This document shows positions 32,741-46,261 of a stretch of DNA of 64,000 bases, piece by piece. The DNA is from Nyssa sinensis (lineage: Eukaryota > Streptophyta > Magnoliopsida > Cornales > Nyssaceae), in assembly GCA_008638375.1 (NCBI GenBank), contig CM018051.1, positions 29,943,344 to 30,007,343 on the forward strand, given 5' to 3'. Within the stretch, counting starts at the first letter, position 1, and each line of letters opens with the position of its first letter. Under the pieces are notes generated by a model, which was not told the DNA's origin, ran no database searches, and worked only from the letters and a program-made list of their open reading frames with translations. Both the position numbers and the translations under genes were made by a program.

Positions 32741-35700
32741 ATATATGCTTTTTAAACAGTATAACATTCAAAACAGTACAGAGCTTCAAAATACAGTATC
32801 TAGACAGAACTTATACACCAGTTCAGGAGTCAGGGTTACTCACAAACTGTTACGGTTATCTCCTTGCACAAACAATCCGATAACCTCCAGATACGTCAGG
32901 CATCTCCATGTATATCCTGAACAATAATCATCAATCATATACAGATCAGAACTCATCCATTCAGGTCTCATTTATCATCTTAGGTATCTATCGGATCACC
33001 TAAGACAGCCTAGTAGCCTATCGCCCTTTCACTGGGTCTCACCCGAGGCTATTTCATTCTTTAATTAGGCTTAGCAGTCATCAGGATTATGATTTAAGTC
33101 ATTTAGACTTCATTCGTTATCAGTTAAGCACTTATTTGACCTTAGGGGCAAAATGGTAATTTTGCCATTCTTGCCCCGGACTCTGTCATGGTCCTCAGAA
33201 TAGTCTACATATCTTATGTATGAAGTTCTAAGTCTTTTAGACTTAAATCGGTATCAGTTAGGTGCTTATTAGCCTTAGGGGCAAAATGGTAATGTTTGCC
33301 ATTCTCGCCCCGGACCCTGTCGTGGTCTTCAGAATGTCTCATATATCATGTATATAATTTTCTAAGTCCTTTGGACTTCATTTGGTATCTGCTTTAGATC
33401 ATCGGGACACATCAGTCATTTCTCGTTTTACGCGTTGATAGTTCCGGAGTCTTAGCCCTTCAGTGTTCATAATTATACTTACGATAATTTATCAGATCAG
33501 ATTGACCTTTATCTTACACTTACAGTGCTCAGGGGTATTTTGGTCATTTTACGTTTCGTAAGATTCTGACCCCGGTTCGTCATTTATTCGGGTATACAGT
33601 TTCACCAGTGTTCGGGTTTCTATCGGTATCAGTTTCGTCCCAATCGGACTTTATTTGGGCTTTGTACAGTATCAGGGGTAATTTGGTAATTTCACGTGTC
33701 ATATTTTTCGGCACGTCAGTTCATAAAATGGACCTCACCGTTGGGTCCAGAGTGTCCGACATAATTAAGTTGGACTATCTATTATGTTTAATTGACCCTG
33801 GGAATCATTAGGGGCAGTACGGTCATTTATACTTTATGTGTTTGTATTTTTCGGGACTCCAGTTCGTTAAACGGACCTCACCGTTGAGTTCAGAATGCCC
33901 GACATAGTCAAAATAGACTGTCTTTTATTTTTATTTGGGTCTGGTGCCATCAGGGGCAGTACAGTAATTTATCACTTACAGGTCTGTATTTTTCGGTACT
34001 GTATTTCCAAATTTGGACTGTACCATTGAGTCCAGAATGCTTGAAATAGTGAAAATACACTATTTATTTAATTTATTTGGACTCCGTTTGACATATTTAA
34101 TGTCCAGGGGTAAAATCGTAATTTTACCTATTTAATAAAATAATTAAATAATTATTTTATTATTTAATTAATTTAGCAGGGGCTTAAATGTATAATTTTT
34201 TCCAAGATGTGGGCCACTGTGACATTTCCCAAAACTGTTGGGGGTCAATGTGTAATTTTAGAAAGCTGTAGGGCCAAAACAGAATTTAATAAAAATATAG
34301 TTTCAGAACCGTTTGGTTCTAGGGTTCACCAAGTGAACCGGTCCAAATTTCCCTAAACCATCCGGTCTAGTTACCTTCAGAGAACCGGGATATGATATCC
34401 CTCATATTCCCAATTTCTTTCTTATTCTCGGTTCGGATAAGCCCCAAATCAATTTCCCAATTTCTGATTTATTAACTCAGTTGCCAAACGGTCCAAATTC
34501 AATTTTTTTTTTTTAAAAACACATCAGCTTAGCCAAACGGTGCCGTTCCATTAAAACGGTGGCACGGTCGTTGGCCGACACGTGTCTGGGCCAACTCAGT
34601 ATGACTCGGCCAACTCGGCCGAGTCGACTCCATCTTCCCCATCGCGCAGGGCGCTGTTGCCCTACTTCTGCAGATTTTCTTCTTCTATTTCGTGATGTTT
34701 CAGGTACAGTTTTCAATATGTTTTGATTCCAAAACATTCCTGGATGTCATGCCAACATTTGGGCATCAGTTTCATGGATCGAATCCAAGCATGGAGCTCG
34801 GTCCACTCCGTTATTGTGCAGACCTGCAACTCGGTCGTGCACCTTCGTTTCTCAACCAAATCGCACGAGGTTTGGCTTGTTGTGACCCTTAGGACCGGGG
34901 CTTCAATTCTCCATTTACAAATTTCAGTTTAAGTGTTCATTTCAGGTTTTGGGTTCCATGGCCGAGACTTACAGGTTCGGTTTTGAGGGTCCTCCAGTGT
35001 GGTTTTGGGTCGCGGAAGGCGATATTTTAAACCCTCTTCGTGTCTAGATTAGTTCTGGACCATTGAAAATCAGTTCGGTTGAGGTCAAATCAGACCTGCA
35101 ACTCAAGGTCCATCCATGGTGGCTGTTTACGGGTTTTGGGTGTTTCTACCCTATTCAACCCTCCCAATTAATTTAGAACAGTTCTAAGGTCTCACAGTAG
35201 CTTATTTACATAGTCTATATGGATTAGAACTATCTAAAACAGTACCCAAAATTCAAACAGGAAATTTCAGAGTAGTTTTAATGTTTTACCTTCCAAGGGG
35301 TGGCCCTCATTTCCTCATCTATGGCTCGGTTGTGGTTTCTGTGCATGTTGCACCAGTGCAGTCGTGTGTTGCTTAGCCCTCAGTTCTCTTTGGTGCATCC
35401 CTTTTTGAAGACACACCATGCACACACACTCAAGCTTGTACATACACGCTCAAGCCATGAACACATACACATGCAAGGCTCACCTAACTGCCCTCTCACT
35501 CTATATGTCTTACCCCAACAGATCTGTCTCTCATTATAGCAGACATTTTGATTTTAGAGAATCACCATTTTCTCCTAGTATACCTATACATAATATCTCT
35601 ATATGTATATACATCAATGAGATGACTGAAAATCAGAGAGTCATGTGAGCTGAGGTGGGCTGATGTAGGGGTGATTCAGTCAATCATGTGGGGTTTGCAT

Positions 35701-35774
35701 GGATTGCCATTGGTCAGTTTGGGTGGCAGCTTGGGGCAATTCAGTGTTATATACCATTAAGTTGTGTATATGGG

Positions 35775-35870
35775 CACAAGGTAATGGCAGCCAAGTTGGT
35801 AAGTTTTTTGAGAAAATTCACTCCCTCTCAAAGGTCAAGGGTTCAATTCCCATGGCCTCCCATTTGGCCC
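35775..35870 (+). other. tRNA-like segment in B
   Basis: A box-A-like GCCAAGTTGGTAAG and a box-B-like GGTTCAATTCC with a partial T-arm (AAGGG/CCCAT) lie about 60 bases apart. It resembles a tRNA-derived SINE head. No full cloverleaf, so not called a tRNA gene. Confidence 0.4.
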
Positions 35871-38652
35871 TTTTTCCACATTTTTGGTTAAGGCCACGTT
35901 TGGCTGCGCAGTAATTCAGTTTTTGATGTTTGCTTCATAACTTTCATTCCGTAACTCCTTTTTGGATGCGGTTTGTTCCGAGAGTTTCATATTTCAGTTA
36001 TCTACAGTGTCAGAGGTTCCGTGTCATTTATTATTCATTCGGGATTTCCCGGGTTAGCTCATTCGGGTTCCGTTAGTATTAAAACGGCGTTATTTCACCG
36101 AATTAATCAGTAATTTGGATTCGGGTAAGGTACCCTTCCTTCCAGACATTTTCTTTATTTAATCGGTCTATGGCGACCGCTGGGATTATGATTAATTCCC
36201 TAAATCATTCTGTAAGTCAGTATTAATTAATAATTATTAATTAATTATTAATTACACGGGATCGGGGTGTTACATTGTGGATCCTGATATAGCTCAGAAC
36301 TCTGTATGTGTGGATATTGCAATTTTGTGGAGATGGAGATTCTGGCAGAAGAGGTGATGACAAGAAAAATTTGTAGCAGATGTAGCTGATTGTTTGGGCT
36401 TAAAATGAGCTAATAAAAGCAATAGAATAGAGATTGAAGAAGAGGAAATCAGTAACTAAAGTTCTGATTCCAGGCTGCCGGATAAATCCAGTGGTGACTG
36501 TGATGCCAAAACCAATGTTGGAAAAAAAAAATGAACGATGGTTGTAACACGAACAAGCGGGATCTTCCTTGGAATTTAAGAATCAGGTTTCCTCTTTTGG
36601 AATTTAAGGGTCAGTTGGTGAGAACTTTGGGTTTTGATGATTTGTTTAAGTTGTGATGGAGAAGTTGGTTCACATTTAGCTATAGAGACAAGGTGCACTT
36701 GATGAAGGAAAACTCGAAATGCCCTGTGGGATTCAGGCAGATACAGAGGACATTGAGCTGAGGGGAAATTAGTCTTGAAGGAACAGGGGCTTGGTCTAGG
36801 TATTGAAGACTCCAGTCCATTGGCATTCAATTGGCCTATGTCAGTGTGACAATACAAGAATTGGGGATTTTCGCAGGGGAATTTAAAGAAATTCAATCAG
36901 AGCAAGGTCCATTGACTGAGGGAAGTAATGCAATATTAGTTGTAGCTTCATCCTTGCGGTGGTGTAATCGTTGGAGGCTATGGATGTTAACCTTGCTTGT
37001 AGAAATTGGAGCTATTGATTTGGAAGACTCTGCACAGTAATCTGATGAGAGGAAGGGAAAGTTCTTCAATATCTAATGGATGGGATGATAAAGGGACGGA
37101 CTCTGTCAGGATCATCATCTGCTTGAGGGAAAAAGGCTGAAGAAGCTGATGAAACTGGATTTAAAATGGTTGGCTGACTCGATCAACCTGCCGGTGTGTT
37201 TTCTTCAACTTCCGAACCGTGGATTAAAGATGAACCTGGTTGATTGGATTGCATAGTGGACACTGCTTAGTAGGGTTGTGACCAACCCTATCAGGTATGG
37301 TACTTTACTAAGTAAGGAATAGAATTAACTTAGGATTGATGTGCATATTGATTGAATGCTTCTTGTGCTTATCTGTTGCTAGAAGATCACATAGGAGTTC
37401 TTGATTTGTGACACTTTGCGTTGATTGTTTATGTGCTTCCGTGTTCTTTATGATTATTTGGGAATTATGATTTACTTCTTGAATTGTCATCATATGTGAT
37501 TTCTGTTTTAGAAGGATTGTTGATATTGTGACATGTGGATTTGCGTAAGTGTTGAGAGTGATCGAGCATGACTCGTAGATGTGTGATGAAGTCTTGTGAT
37601 TTGATCTTAAATGTGATGCATTATTTAAAACATGTTGTATATGCTTATGAAAGTGATGTTTCATTTGAACTGTATTATTGCATGATGAAATCATGGCATA
37701 TTGGCATTGCGTGATTCCTTGCAAGCATAGTGTGGGTCTGCACGAGGTGCTGGTGCATTATGAGGGTGCAGATCCTGTGGTGAAAAACCCAAAATTGGCC
37801 ATAAGGTACTCGCAGGCCTACGGGGTCTGGACCGTAAAGCGAGGCATATATTGGTACTTGCATGCCAACGGGGAAGAACCATGAAGCGAGACATGGGTGT
37901 GACATTGAGATGCATGGGTGTGTCACTCATATCGCCTGTGCACTGTGTTGATGAATTTGTGAATGTGATATAGGTTTTATACAGATGTAGTTTGTACATT
38001 GCCATTATATTGTATGCATGATTAGGGAGGCATGTAGATATACATGTACACTTGCACATGCCACGACTTAATTTTGTTCCTTGCATTAGTATTGTACCAT
38101 ACCAGCAGTTGAGCTGACCCATTCGTGGGCACAGGTTTGAGATAAAGCTCCTGGTACGCGGGACTTGATGAAGGAGAGGAAATAAATTTGGAAGAATATT
38201 TGGGCCCTTGGGGCGTATTTTGATATTATAAAAGATTGGTGTGCTTCTGAAAAGAATGGAAATGGCATTGTATATTGTAATAAATATGAAATTTGTGATC
38301 TTTTAGTTTAAGTGTAGGAGTAGACATGATGGATTGTATAATTAGGCGCTGTATATTTAACTTTGATAAGGTTGCGGCCATCGAGTGAGGATGGATTGTG
38401 ATGTATTTGTATTTACATGATGTATTGTGATTATCAGGGGGAAAAAGGCTCGAAAAACAAAGGAGGTTTTGCCGAAATTTTTTTAAAACAGGAATGTATG
38501 TGTATTGATGGATGTATAGTTATGTTACTGGAATAGGCTTGTATCTAAATTAGTTAAATTTGTTATTTATTTATTTATTTTCTTATTTCCTTTCTTTTGT
38601 TTCGCTTCAGTCGCGTCCTCGGGTTCGGTCGGGAATTCGGGGCGTGACAACA

Positions 38653-38674
38653 TGGTATCAGAGCTTAGGTTCGA
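38653..38674 (+). other. primer binding site of C
   Basis: TGGTATCAGAGCTTAGGTTC lies three bases after the 5' LTR. It complements the 3' end of initiator methionine tRNA, the usual primer in many plant LTR elements. Confidence 0.88.
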
Positions 38675-39035
38675 ATACCTAGGGACAGTGGGAGAAGTTT
38701 AGACTTTCAGTTTAGTTGGGTGAGTTTGGGTGGTATGTCTTATGTACACGAGTTACATTGATATGCACGATTATGCACTATACAGGATTTCCCGATTGAC
38801 AGAGGATATATGATTGTTTGGTGACATGGTGTAGTAAGATTAGAAACTCGTATATATGTTAGAGATTGTACATTTTATGGGGAAGGTCGGATGCCTAGTT
38901 ATTAGGGATATAAGTTGTACACGTAGTATCTATACGGTATGCCTCGTTATCTGTGAGATAGGCTGTAAGCCTAGATGTCGATGGGGTTAGATGTGTGCCT
39001 CGTTACCTGTATAGCAGACTGTGTGCTTATTTATG

Positions 39036-39070
<35 letters not shown>

Positions 39071-39699
39071 AGATGGATTTTCATACTTGGAGATTGATGT
39101 GGTAGGCTACTGGTAGGCTCCGATGAGTTAGAATAACCTTGGGAGAATAATAGGTTATTACAATGCATTGTGGTACGGGTAATATATGGATGATGCCATT
39201 ATGATAAATCACTAGGTGATTTCGTGACTTGATTTGAGATTTGTTAAATAGTCATCACACATGGGAGTGAGGGACCTTGTGGTGTCCTGGTCATCATTGA
39301 GGAATTTTCTTTATTTTTTTTTTTATTGTGTTGAGTTATTGAGATGGGTTGTGATGCCCGGATGGATTGAAAGGAAATTGGCGCTGATAGGCCAATGTGT
39401 TTTGAGGATTTCATTATGTGTTGTGCCATGTGGAGTGAGTCGTTACGGATGGGATCGGAACCAGACCCTAGCAGGGAGTGTGGAGGCGCGGGCCGAGGGA
39501 CCTTGCCTGCCCCGGAGTGGCTGAGCCAGAAGGGGGGGAGGAAGAAGGTGATAAGTCGTCTCACATTGCCTGGCTGAGGGAGGGGTGAATGGTCCATTGG
39601 TAAGGCTGCACGTCTACATGACACAGTGCATTTTGCATCGATCTTTTATTTTTTGGCGAGTGATGTATTTTATTTTAAATTTTGGGACGAAATTTCTTT

Positions 39700-39712
39700 A
39701 AGGGGGGAAGGA
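39700..39712 (+). other. polypurine tract of C
   Basis: AAGGGGGGAAGGA immediately precedes the 3' LTR (TGTAGAG at 39713). Confidence 0.88.
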
Positions 39713-40037
39713 TGTAGAGACTTGAAAAAAATAAATAAATAAAAATAAAAATGACATAAGACGCGAACGGACACCCAGAGATGGTAAAACAAATAATACT
39801 GATATTGAGCTAGCTTTATGCCAACTTTATTGACATTCGTAATCAATATATGAAAAATAAAATAAATGTAAAGTATGGCATATATAGATATGTGGTGAAA
39901 AAAAAAAAATAGAAAGTAAATAAACCAAGATAAGATAAGAAAGGCACGAGAAGGTCGGTGCTCAATCCAGAAGGTCGTAGAAGCCAAAGAGGGAGAAAAT
40001 TCGAGAGGCAACCGACACTTCTGGACTATCTTTCTCT

Positions 40038-40083
<46 letters not shown>

Positions 40084-43000
40084 GACAGGGAGATTGATAT
40101 ATCTCGGTAGAAAAATTAGAGAGAAAAGAGAGATTGATTGAGCATTGCCGAGAGCAGTATGGTTCGGAAGGGTGGACGCCCTTGCTGCAAGCGATCAATT
40201 CTAGATTTGGTTCAGCAAGGTTCCGTAAGCACCGTTGATCACTGAGTTGGACTTCGAGGCTGAAGTCCCTGCGGCTAAGACGATTCGTCGGGTTAAAATC
40301 GAGCGATTGGATTTTCTGATTTGATCGTATCCGTGTTTGGAGGTGATCGATGGGTGTATTGGGTGTAACATTGGAGACATTTACGGCAAGAAAAGGTAGG
40401 AATTGGAGATGCAGAGGCCGATTCAGGAGAAGCTCTGCAACAGGTATATATTTTTGTATTTGTGTAATGGTGGAAAGAGGGAAACGGCAACAGTAGCGCG
40501 CAACAGCAGCGCACAACAGCGGGGGGAGAAGACAAGCTCTGTCACTATCTCTTCTGTTTTGGGTTGCAAGAATCACGTTTGATGCATATAATGGGCACGA
40601 GCTCTGATTTGGTTGTTGCACTATTGTATCTTTGGGCGTTGAGATTGAGTAGGTGTGCAGCGAAGTTACTGGAAACAGGGATATGTGTATGGTTGTGTTT
40701 GTGTAGCGGTGCGGTAGGAGAGGATTCTGCCGTGAGGATTGGTTTAAGCAGCATGTTGGTGTTGGGTTGAATTGATGGAAACGGAGGATCCCTAGCAGTA
40801 GCGTAGTAGCAGCAAGTATGGACGATACAGAACTTGGTTAATTTAGCAAATATTCAGAATTGATGAGATAAGTGATTGGGTTTGGGAGTGAGATAGCAGT
40901 AGCGGCGCAGTAGTGTAGCGGTGAAATTTGTTGGGATTTCTTGTTCAGGTTGTGGATCCTGATATAGCTCGGAACTCTGTGTGTGTGGATATTGCAATTT
41001 TGTGGAGATGGAGATTCTGGCAGAAGAGATGATAACAAGAAAAATTTGTAGCAGATGTAGCTGATTGTTTGGGCTTAAAATGAGCTAATAAAAGCAATAG
41101 AATAGAGATTGAAGAAGAGGAAATCAGTAACTAAAGTTCTGATTCCAGGCTGCCGGATAAATCCAGTGGTGACTGTGATGCCAAAAGCAATGCTGGAAAA
41201 AAAAAATGGACGATGGCTGCAACACGAACACGCGGGATCTTCCTTGGAATTTAAGAATCAGGTTTCCTCTTTTGGAATTTAAGGGTCAGTTGGTGAGAAC
41301 TTTGGGTTTTGATGATTTGTTTAAGTTGTGATGGAGAAGTTGGTTCACATTTAGCTATAGAGACAAGGTGCACTTGATGAAGGAAAACTCGAAATGCCCT
41401 ATGGGATTCAGGCAGATACAGAGGACATTGAGCTGAGGGGAAATTAGTCTTGAAGGAACAGGGGCTTGGTCTAGGTATTGAAGACTCCAGTCCATTGGCA
41501 TTCAATTGGCCTGTGTCAGTGTGACAATACAAGAATTGGGGATTCTCGTAGGGGAATTTAAAGAAATTCAATCAGTGCAAGGTCTATTGACTGAGGGAAG
41601 TAATGCAATATTAGTTGTAGCTTCATCCTTGCGGTGGTGTAATCGTTGGAGGCTATGGATGTTAACCTTGCTTGCAGAAATTGGAGCTATTGATTTGGAA
41701 GACTCTGCACAGTAATCTGATGAGAGGAAGGGATAGTTCTTCAATATCTAATGGATGGGATGATAAAGGGACGGACTCTGTCAGGATCATCATCTGCTTG
41801 AGGGAAAAAGGCTGAAGAAGCTGATGAAACTGGATTTAAAATGGTTGGCCGACTCGATCAACCTGCCGGTGTGTTTTCTTCAACTTCCGAACCGTGGATT
41901 AAAGATGAACCTGGTTGATTGGATTGCATAGTGGACACTGCTTAGTAGGGTTGTGACCAACCCTATCAGGTATGGTACTTTACTAAGTAAGGAATAGAAT
42001 TAACTTAGGATTGATGTGCATATTGATTGAATGCTTCTTGTGCTTATCTGTTGCTAGAAGATCACATAGGAGTTCTTGATTTGCGACACTTTGCATTGAT
42101 TGTTTATGTGCTTCCGTGTTCTTTATGATTATTTGGGAATTATGATTTACTTCTTGAATTGTCATCATATGTGATTTCTGTTTTAGAAGGATTGTTGATA
42201 TTGTGACATGTGGATTTGCGTAAGTGTTGAGAGTGATCGAGCATGACTCGTAGATGTGTGGATGAAGTCTTGTGATTTGATCTTAAATGTGATGCATTAT
42301 TTAAAGCATGTGGTATATGCTTATGAAAGTGATGTTTCATTTGAACTGTATTATTGTATGATGAAATCATGGCATATTGGCATTGCGTGATTCCTTGCAA
42401 GCATAGTGTGGGTCAGCACGAGGTGCTGGTGCATTATGAGGGTGCAGATCCTGTGGTGAAAAACCCAAAATTGGCCATTAGGTACTCGCAGGCCTATGGG
42501 GTCCGGACCGTAAAGCGAGGCATATATTGGTACTTGCATGCCAACAGGGAAGAACCGTGAAGCGAGACATGGGTGTGACATTGAGATGCATGGGTGTGTC
42601 ACTCATATCGCCTGTGAACTGTGTTGATGAATTTGTGAACGTGATATAGGTTTTATACAGATGTAGTTTGTACATTGCCATTATATTGTATGCATGATTA
42701 GGGAGGCATGTAGATATACATGTACACTTGCACATGCCACGACTTAATTTTGTTCCTTGCATTAGTATTGTGCCATACCAGCAGCTGAGCTGACCCATTC
42801 GTGGGCACAGGTTTCAGATAAAGCTCTTGGTACGCGGGACTTGATGAAGGAGAGGAAATAAATTTGGAAGAATATTTGGGCCCTTGGGGCGTATTTTGAT
42901 ATTATAAAAGATTGGTGTGCTTCTGAAAATAATGGAAATGGCATTGTATATTGTAATAAATATGGAATTTGTGATCTTTTAGTTTAAGTGTAGGAGTAGA

Positions 43001-43325
43001 CGTGATGGATTGTATAATTAGGCGCTGTATATTTAACTTTGATAAGGTTGTGGCCATCGAGTGAGGATGGATTGTGATGTATTTGTATTTATATGATGTA
43101 TTGTGATTATCAGGGGGAAAAAGGCTCGAAAAACAAAGGAGGTTCTGCCGAAATTTTTTTTAAAAAGGAATGTATGTGTATTGATGGATGTATAGTTATG
43201 TCACTGGAATAGGCTTCTATCTAAATTAGTTAAATTTGTTATTTATTTATTTATTTTCTTATTTCCTTTCTTTTGTTTCGCTTCAGTCGCGTCCCCGGGT
43301 TCGGTCGGGAATTCGGGGCATGACA
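39713..43325 (+). repeat. 3' LTR of C
   Basis: 3,613 bp, TGTAGAGACTTG to GGCATGACA, followed by the target duplication GCCGC. Uninterrupted, so it is the clean reference for the LTR family and the empty-site reference for B. Confidence 0.93.
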
Positions 43326-43330
43326 GCCGC

Positions 43331-43645
43331 TACATAAAACACACACATACATACACGTATGCTGATCTCCTGCACCGCCACTTCTCTTCCAGTTGCTCAC
43401 TCTTTCTTCCTTTTTCTCCTTTTCTTTTGTTGTACTGCCTCTCTATTCCACCACCACAAACACAAACACACACATATATAATATATATTTTTTCCTGTTG
43501 TACGCTACACCTATTGCTCTGTTTTCCTCTTTCTTTTCTTTCACTTCTTCTCTTGCTGCACGCTACCTACATTGCTACACACACCTGCACCATCTTTCTC
43601 TCTTTTCTTTTCTTTTTCCCAATTCATATCTTACTACACTACTGT

Positions 43646-43687
<42 letters not shown>

Positions 43688-43824
43688 CTTATTTTACTCT
43701 CTTGCACTATGCCTACTGTTGCCACGCTACACAACCACACACTTATATAAATTTATATTTCCCATTTGTTGTACGCCTACCTGCACACACATGTACATAT
43801 GCACACCACACACCACGTACATGC
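43331..43824. other. element K, middle piece
   Basis: CT-rich and CA-rich K sequence between C and E, with a (CA)n(TA)n tract at 43645-43687. Open frames here come from the simple repeats. Confidence 0.6.
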
Positions 43825-45131
43825 TGTCACGACCCGAAACCCATCCTACGAGGATTACCGGATCGCGACCGCCGCCCCGAGACCCGAAGGCCTCGAGACA
43901 AGGCTCATACATAAGCAACAATATCAGACAGCGATGCGACCTGTGGTTGCAGAAGCGTGAAAAACTTTTTTCTTTTCTTTTAAAATAAAGCATCTGCCGC
44001 ATACCCATCTGATACTGTCGCTCTTCATAGAGGTACACATAAAGATAATAATCAGAGCATAATAATATTAACTAAAGGTTCTACATAGTACATATCCATG
44101 TGCCCCTCGGGCTTAAGTACATCATTGACCAAAATTTCTATTACAAAAGTTTAACTGATGATGGGTCCTACTACTACCAAAATATCTCCAAGGACCTATT
44201 GGAGTTGCCATTCACTGCTCCCCATATTGAGCAAGTGTCCAACCTTGATCATCACCTGAAAAATGTTAGGGAGTGGGGTGAGCTTCGAAAAGCCCAATGA
44301 GTAATTCCTACATCTGTCATGGGTTTTCAATTGGTAGAGGTTTCGTACATGAGAGTTTATAAAATACTCAACTACCAATTGGTCGTATACTTGAACATAG
44401 AGAACATGCATTCTTAAAATATGTAGCTTTGAAACATTCAAGGTATTCAAGCTAGAACATATATTCCCATAAAAGAGTAGGTGTATTTCAGAACATATAA
44501 CTTAAAATCATGTAAACATGTATAGTGAAAATGGGGGATAAAAACCTGCTTCCATTTCCAAAATCGTTTGTCATATTTTCTCTCTAATTAGGTGAAATCT
44601 GTTTCGAACCAGACTCCCATTTTACATATACGTGGAGATATCTCATTTGCCTGGGGGATTAGATCCTGCTACCAGACACTACACATGACAGGTCAATTGA
44701 GTTCCGTATGACCCAAAATCCTGACTATGTGTTGATGCACATGATAGGCCCATTGAGTTCCGTACAACTCACCACACTACCTATGTGCTTATTATTTATC
44801 TTGCAAAACATTTGTCATATGACTTTTATATAAAAGCCTTTCATGAGTATTTAAAGCATGTGACGTATAACTTTTGCAATGATGCTTCAATACTTGAAAT
44901 AATCAAATTCAGGATGTTTGAGGAAAATCAGACATGCTAACTATTTTGAAAGGAAAACATTTACGGATATATTATGTAAATAATCATGAAGCATGTCATG
45001 GCAGAATATTTAAGGAAACAGAAGTCATGAATACTGAATTTGACATATCAATGCTGTAAATATTTGAACTTAAAAATATCTGTTGAAATCCGTGGAGTTA
45101 AAACCTCCACTTCAAATGCAAGATTACTCAC

Positions 45132-45192
45132 CTCGGTCCTTTAGGGTTAGCTCTACTGAGGCGCCTTCACTTTACCTTTCTCTTTCCTTAGC
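45132..45192 (-). other. exon-like block Y in LTR E
   Basis: On the minus strand the acceptor CTTGATAG precedes G-CTA-AGG-AAA; the frame joined from block X reads RLRKEKGKVKAPQ, then TAG (45153-45155). The block ends at the donor GTGAGTAA. The 143-base intron between X and Y (45193-45335) has GTAATA and GATAG ends. Protein unknown. Confidence 0.55.
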
Positions 45193-45335
45193 CTATCAAG
45201 ATTTATGAAGATTCCATAAATTTCATATGTACTTAATCAACCTCATAACTCACTAAGTGTAGACTGTGAGAAGCCTAAATTCTTATACCTGTCCGACTTA
45301 TAGCTGATTTATGTTCTTATTGATAATAATATTAC

Positions 45336-45613
45336 CTGCGACGCCATTCGGCTAAGGTTTCTGTGTTCTCTCTCTCCTCCTCCAATTTCCTTTTTTCCTC
45401 CTTCTTCTTTTTAGCCTCCGCCACCATGGCCTTGGTGGGTGATTTGAACATGAAGGGGCTTACCGAGACGACCTTTGTCGCCTTGGCTATCTTGACAAAT
45501 CTGTCGATCACTCTTTGTCGACGCAACAGCTCTTGCATGAAGGCCTATTGCTTTGGGTCCTTGGCCCTTTGGGCCTTGGTCATGATCGTGTACTTGGGTC
45601 GTTGTTCTTCCAT
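45336..45613 (-). pseudogene. exon-like block X in LTR E
   Basis: From the ATG at 45613 the minus strand reads MEEQRPKYTIMTKAQRAKDP, one TAG, then AFMQELLRRQRVIDRFVKIA, VSVSPFMFKSPTKAMVAEAK, a lysine/glutamate-rich coil, and ENTETLAEWRR ending at a GTAATA donor. It matches block X of LTR F at protein level, including an in-frame length difference of 9 codons. It joins block Y in phase. I do not recognise the family. It may be a captured host exon or an LTR-encoded protein. Confidence 0.55.
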
Positions 45614-46261
45614 GATTTACCTAAGATCAATTTATGAGTTAGAAATTTTTATTCTAAGGTTGATGTGTTGTCATGTCCTCGTATATGCCGTAGATTAGTA
45701 CTTTGGCATTACTTTACTTTATAGTCATCTGACAGATGCTATTCATCAAATTTTATGTATCTTTATTTTAGACATTTCTTTTGGTCGAATAGACTCTACC
45801 ATTGAGTCCGGAGCGTCGAAGAAAGTCAGTTTAGACCTTCTTTGGTTTAATTTAGCTTTTGGTGTACTAGGGGTAATTTAGTCATTTTACCCCTTTACGT
45901 GTCTTTATTTTTTTCGGGTCCCGTCTTGTAAAATGGACCCTACCATCAGTCTCAGAGTATCCAAAATAGTAAGGATACACTATTTATTTGTTTAATTTGG
46001 ACTTCGTTTGACTTGTTTAGGGGGAAGGGCAATTTGGTCATTTTGACATTTTTAGGAGTCTTAAATTTTTCGGGGCCTCATCTCATGTTACAGACCTCAC
46101 CAATGGACTCAGAGGGTCCGAGATAGTAAGGTTACATATATAACTTGTAATTTTTGGACAACGGGCCATTTCGGAGTATTTAATTTAATTAATTTCATTT
46201 AATTAAATTAATCTTGATTAAGCATAATATATATATTATTTTGTACATAATTAGAACAGGT

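Larger units (their letters stand above)
31047..36274 (-). mobile_element. solo LTR B, inserted in the C 5' LTR
   Basis: 5,228 bp, starting TGTCACATCCCGAACCCC and ending GATCGGGGTGTTACA, with the perfect duplication TTGTG (31042-31046 and 36275-36279). The C 3' LTR near 40949 reads straight through (CAGGTTGTGGATCC), giving the empty site. It is the innermost and youngest layer of the nest. It contains the conserved GTGAGTAA donor near 32834 (minus strand), a 57-bp tandem array and a tRNA-like segment. No protein domain was recognised. Confidence 0.93.
29809..38649 (+). repeat. 5' LTR of C, interrupted by B
   Basis: Aligns with 39713-43325 at both sides of the B insertion (29809-31046 and 36280-38649); only sparse differences are seen by eye. 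Holds a (TG)n(TA)n tract near 30126-30189 that is longer than in the other LTR. Confidence 0.92.
38650..39712 (+). other. non-coding interior of LARD C
   Basis: 1,063 bp between the LTRs. Starts ACA then the primer site TGGTATCAGAGC (38653-38664), as in plants that prime with initiator Met tRNA, and ends with the purine tract AAGGGGGGAAGGA. Holds a (TA)n run near 39042-39066. No frame resembles gag, protease, RT, RNase H or integrase. Confidence 0.88.
29809..43325 (+). mobile_element. LARD-like LTR retrotransposon C
   Basis: Two long LTRs surround a short interior. The target duplication GCCGC is perfect (29804-29808 and 43326-43330). The ends are TGTAGAGACTTG and GTGACA/ATGACA. The 5' LTR is 3,608 bp after removing B; the 3' LTR is 3,613 bp. 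The interior, 38650-39712, has a primer site and a polypurine tract but no gag or pol. It was therefore mobilised by proteins from a relative, probably of the Tekay/Del type, judging by the TGGTATCAGAGC primer site and by TTTGGGACGAAATTTCTTTA before the purine tract. Confidence 0.92.

Noticed and set aside
32049..32927. plus-strand frames with repeated SIRTRHI or HQSEQDIS units
   Set aside because: By-products of the 57-bp tandem array in LTR B, a length divisible by 3.
40037..40621. 194-codon minus-strand frame in the C 3' LTR
   Set aside because: Not open in the paired 5' LTR and ends in microsatellite-coded residues; no domain recognised.
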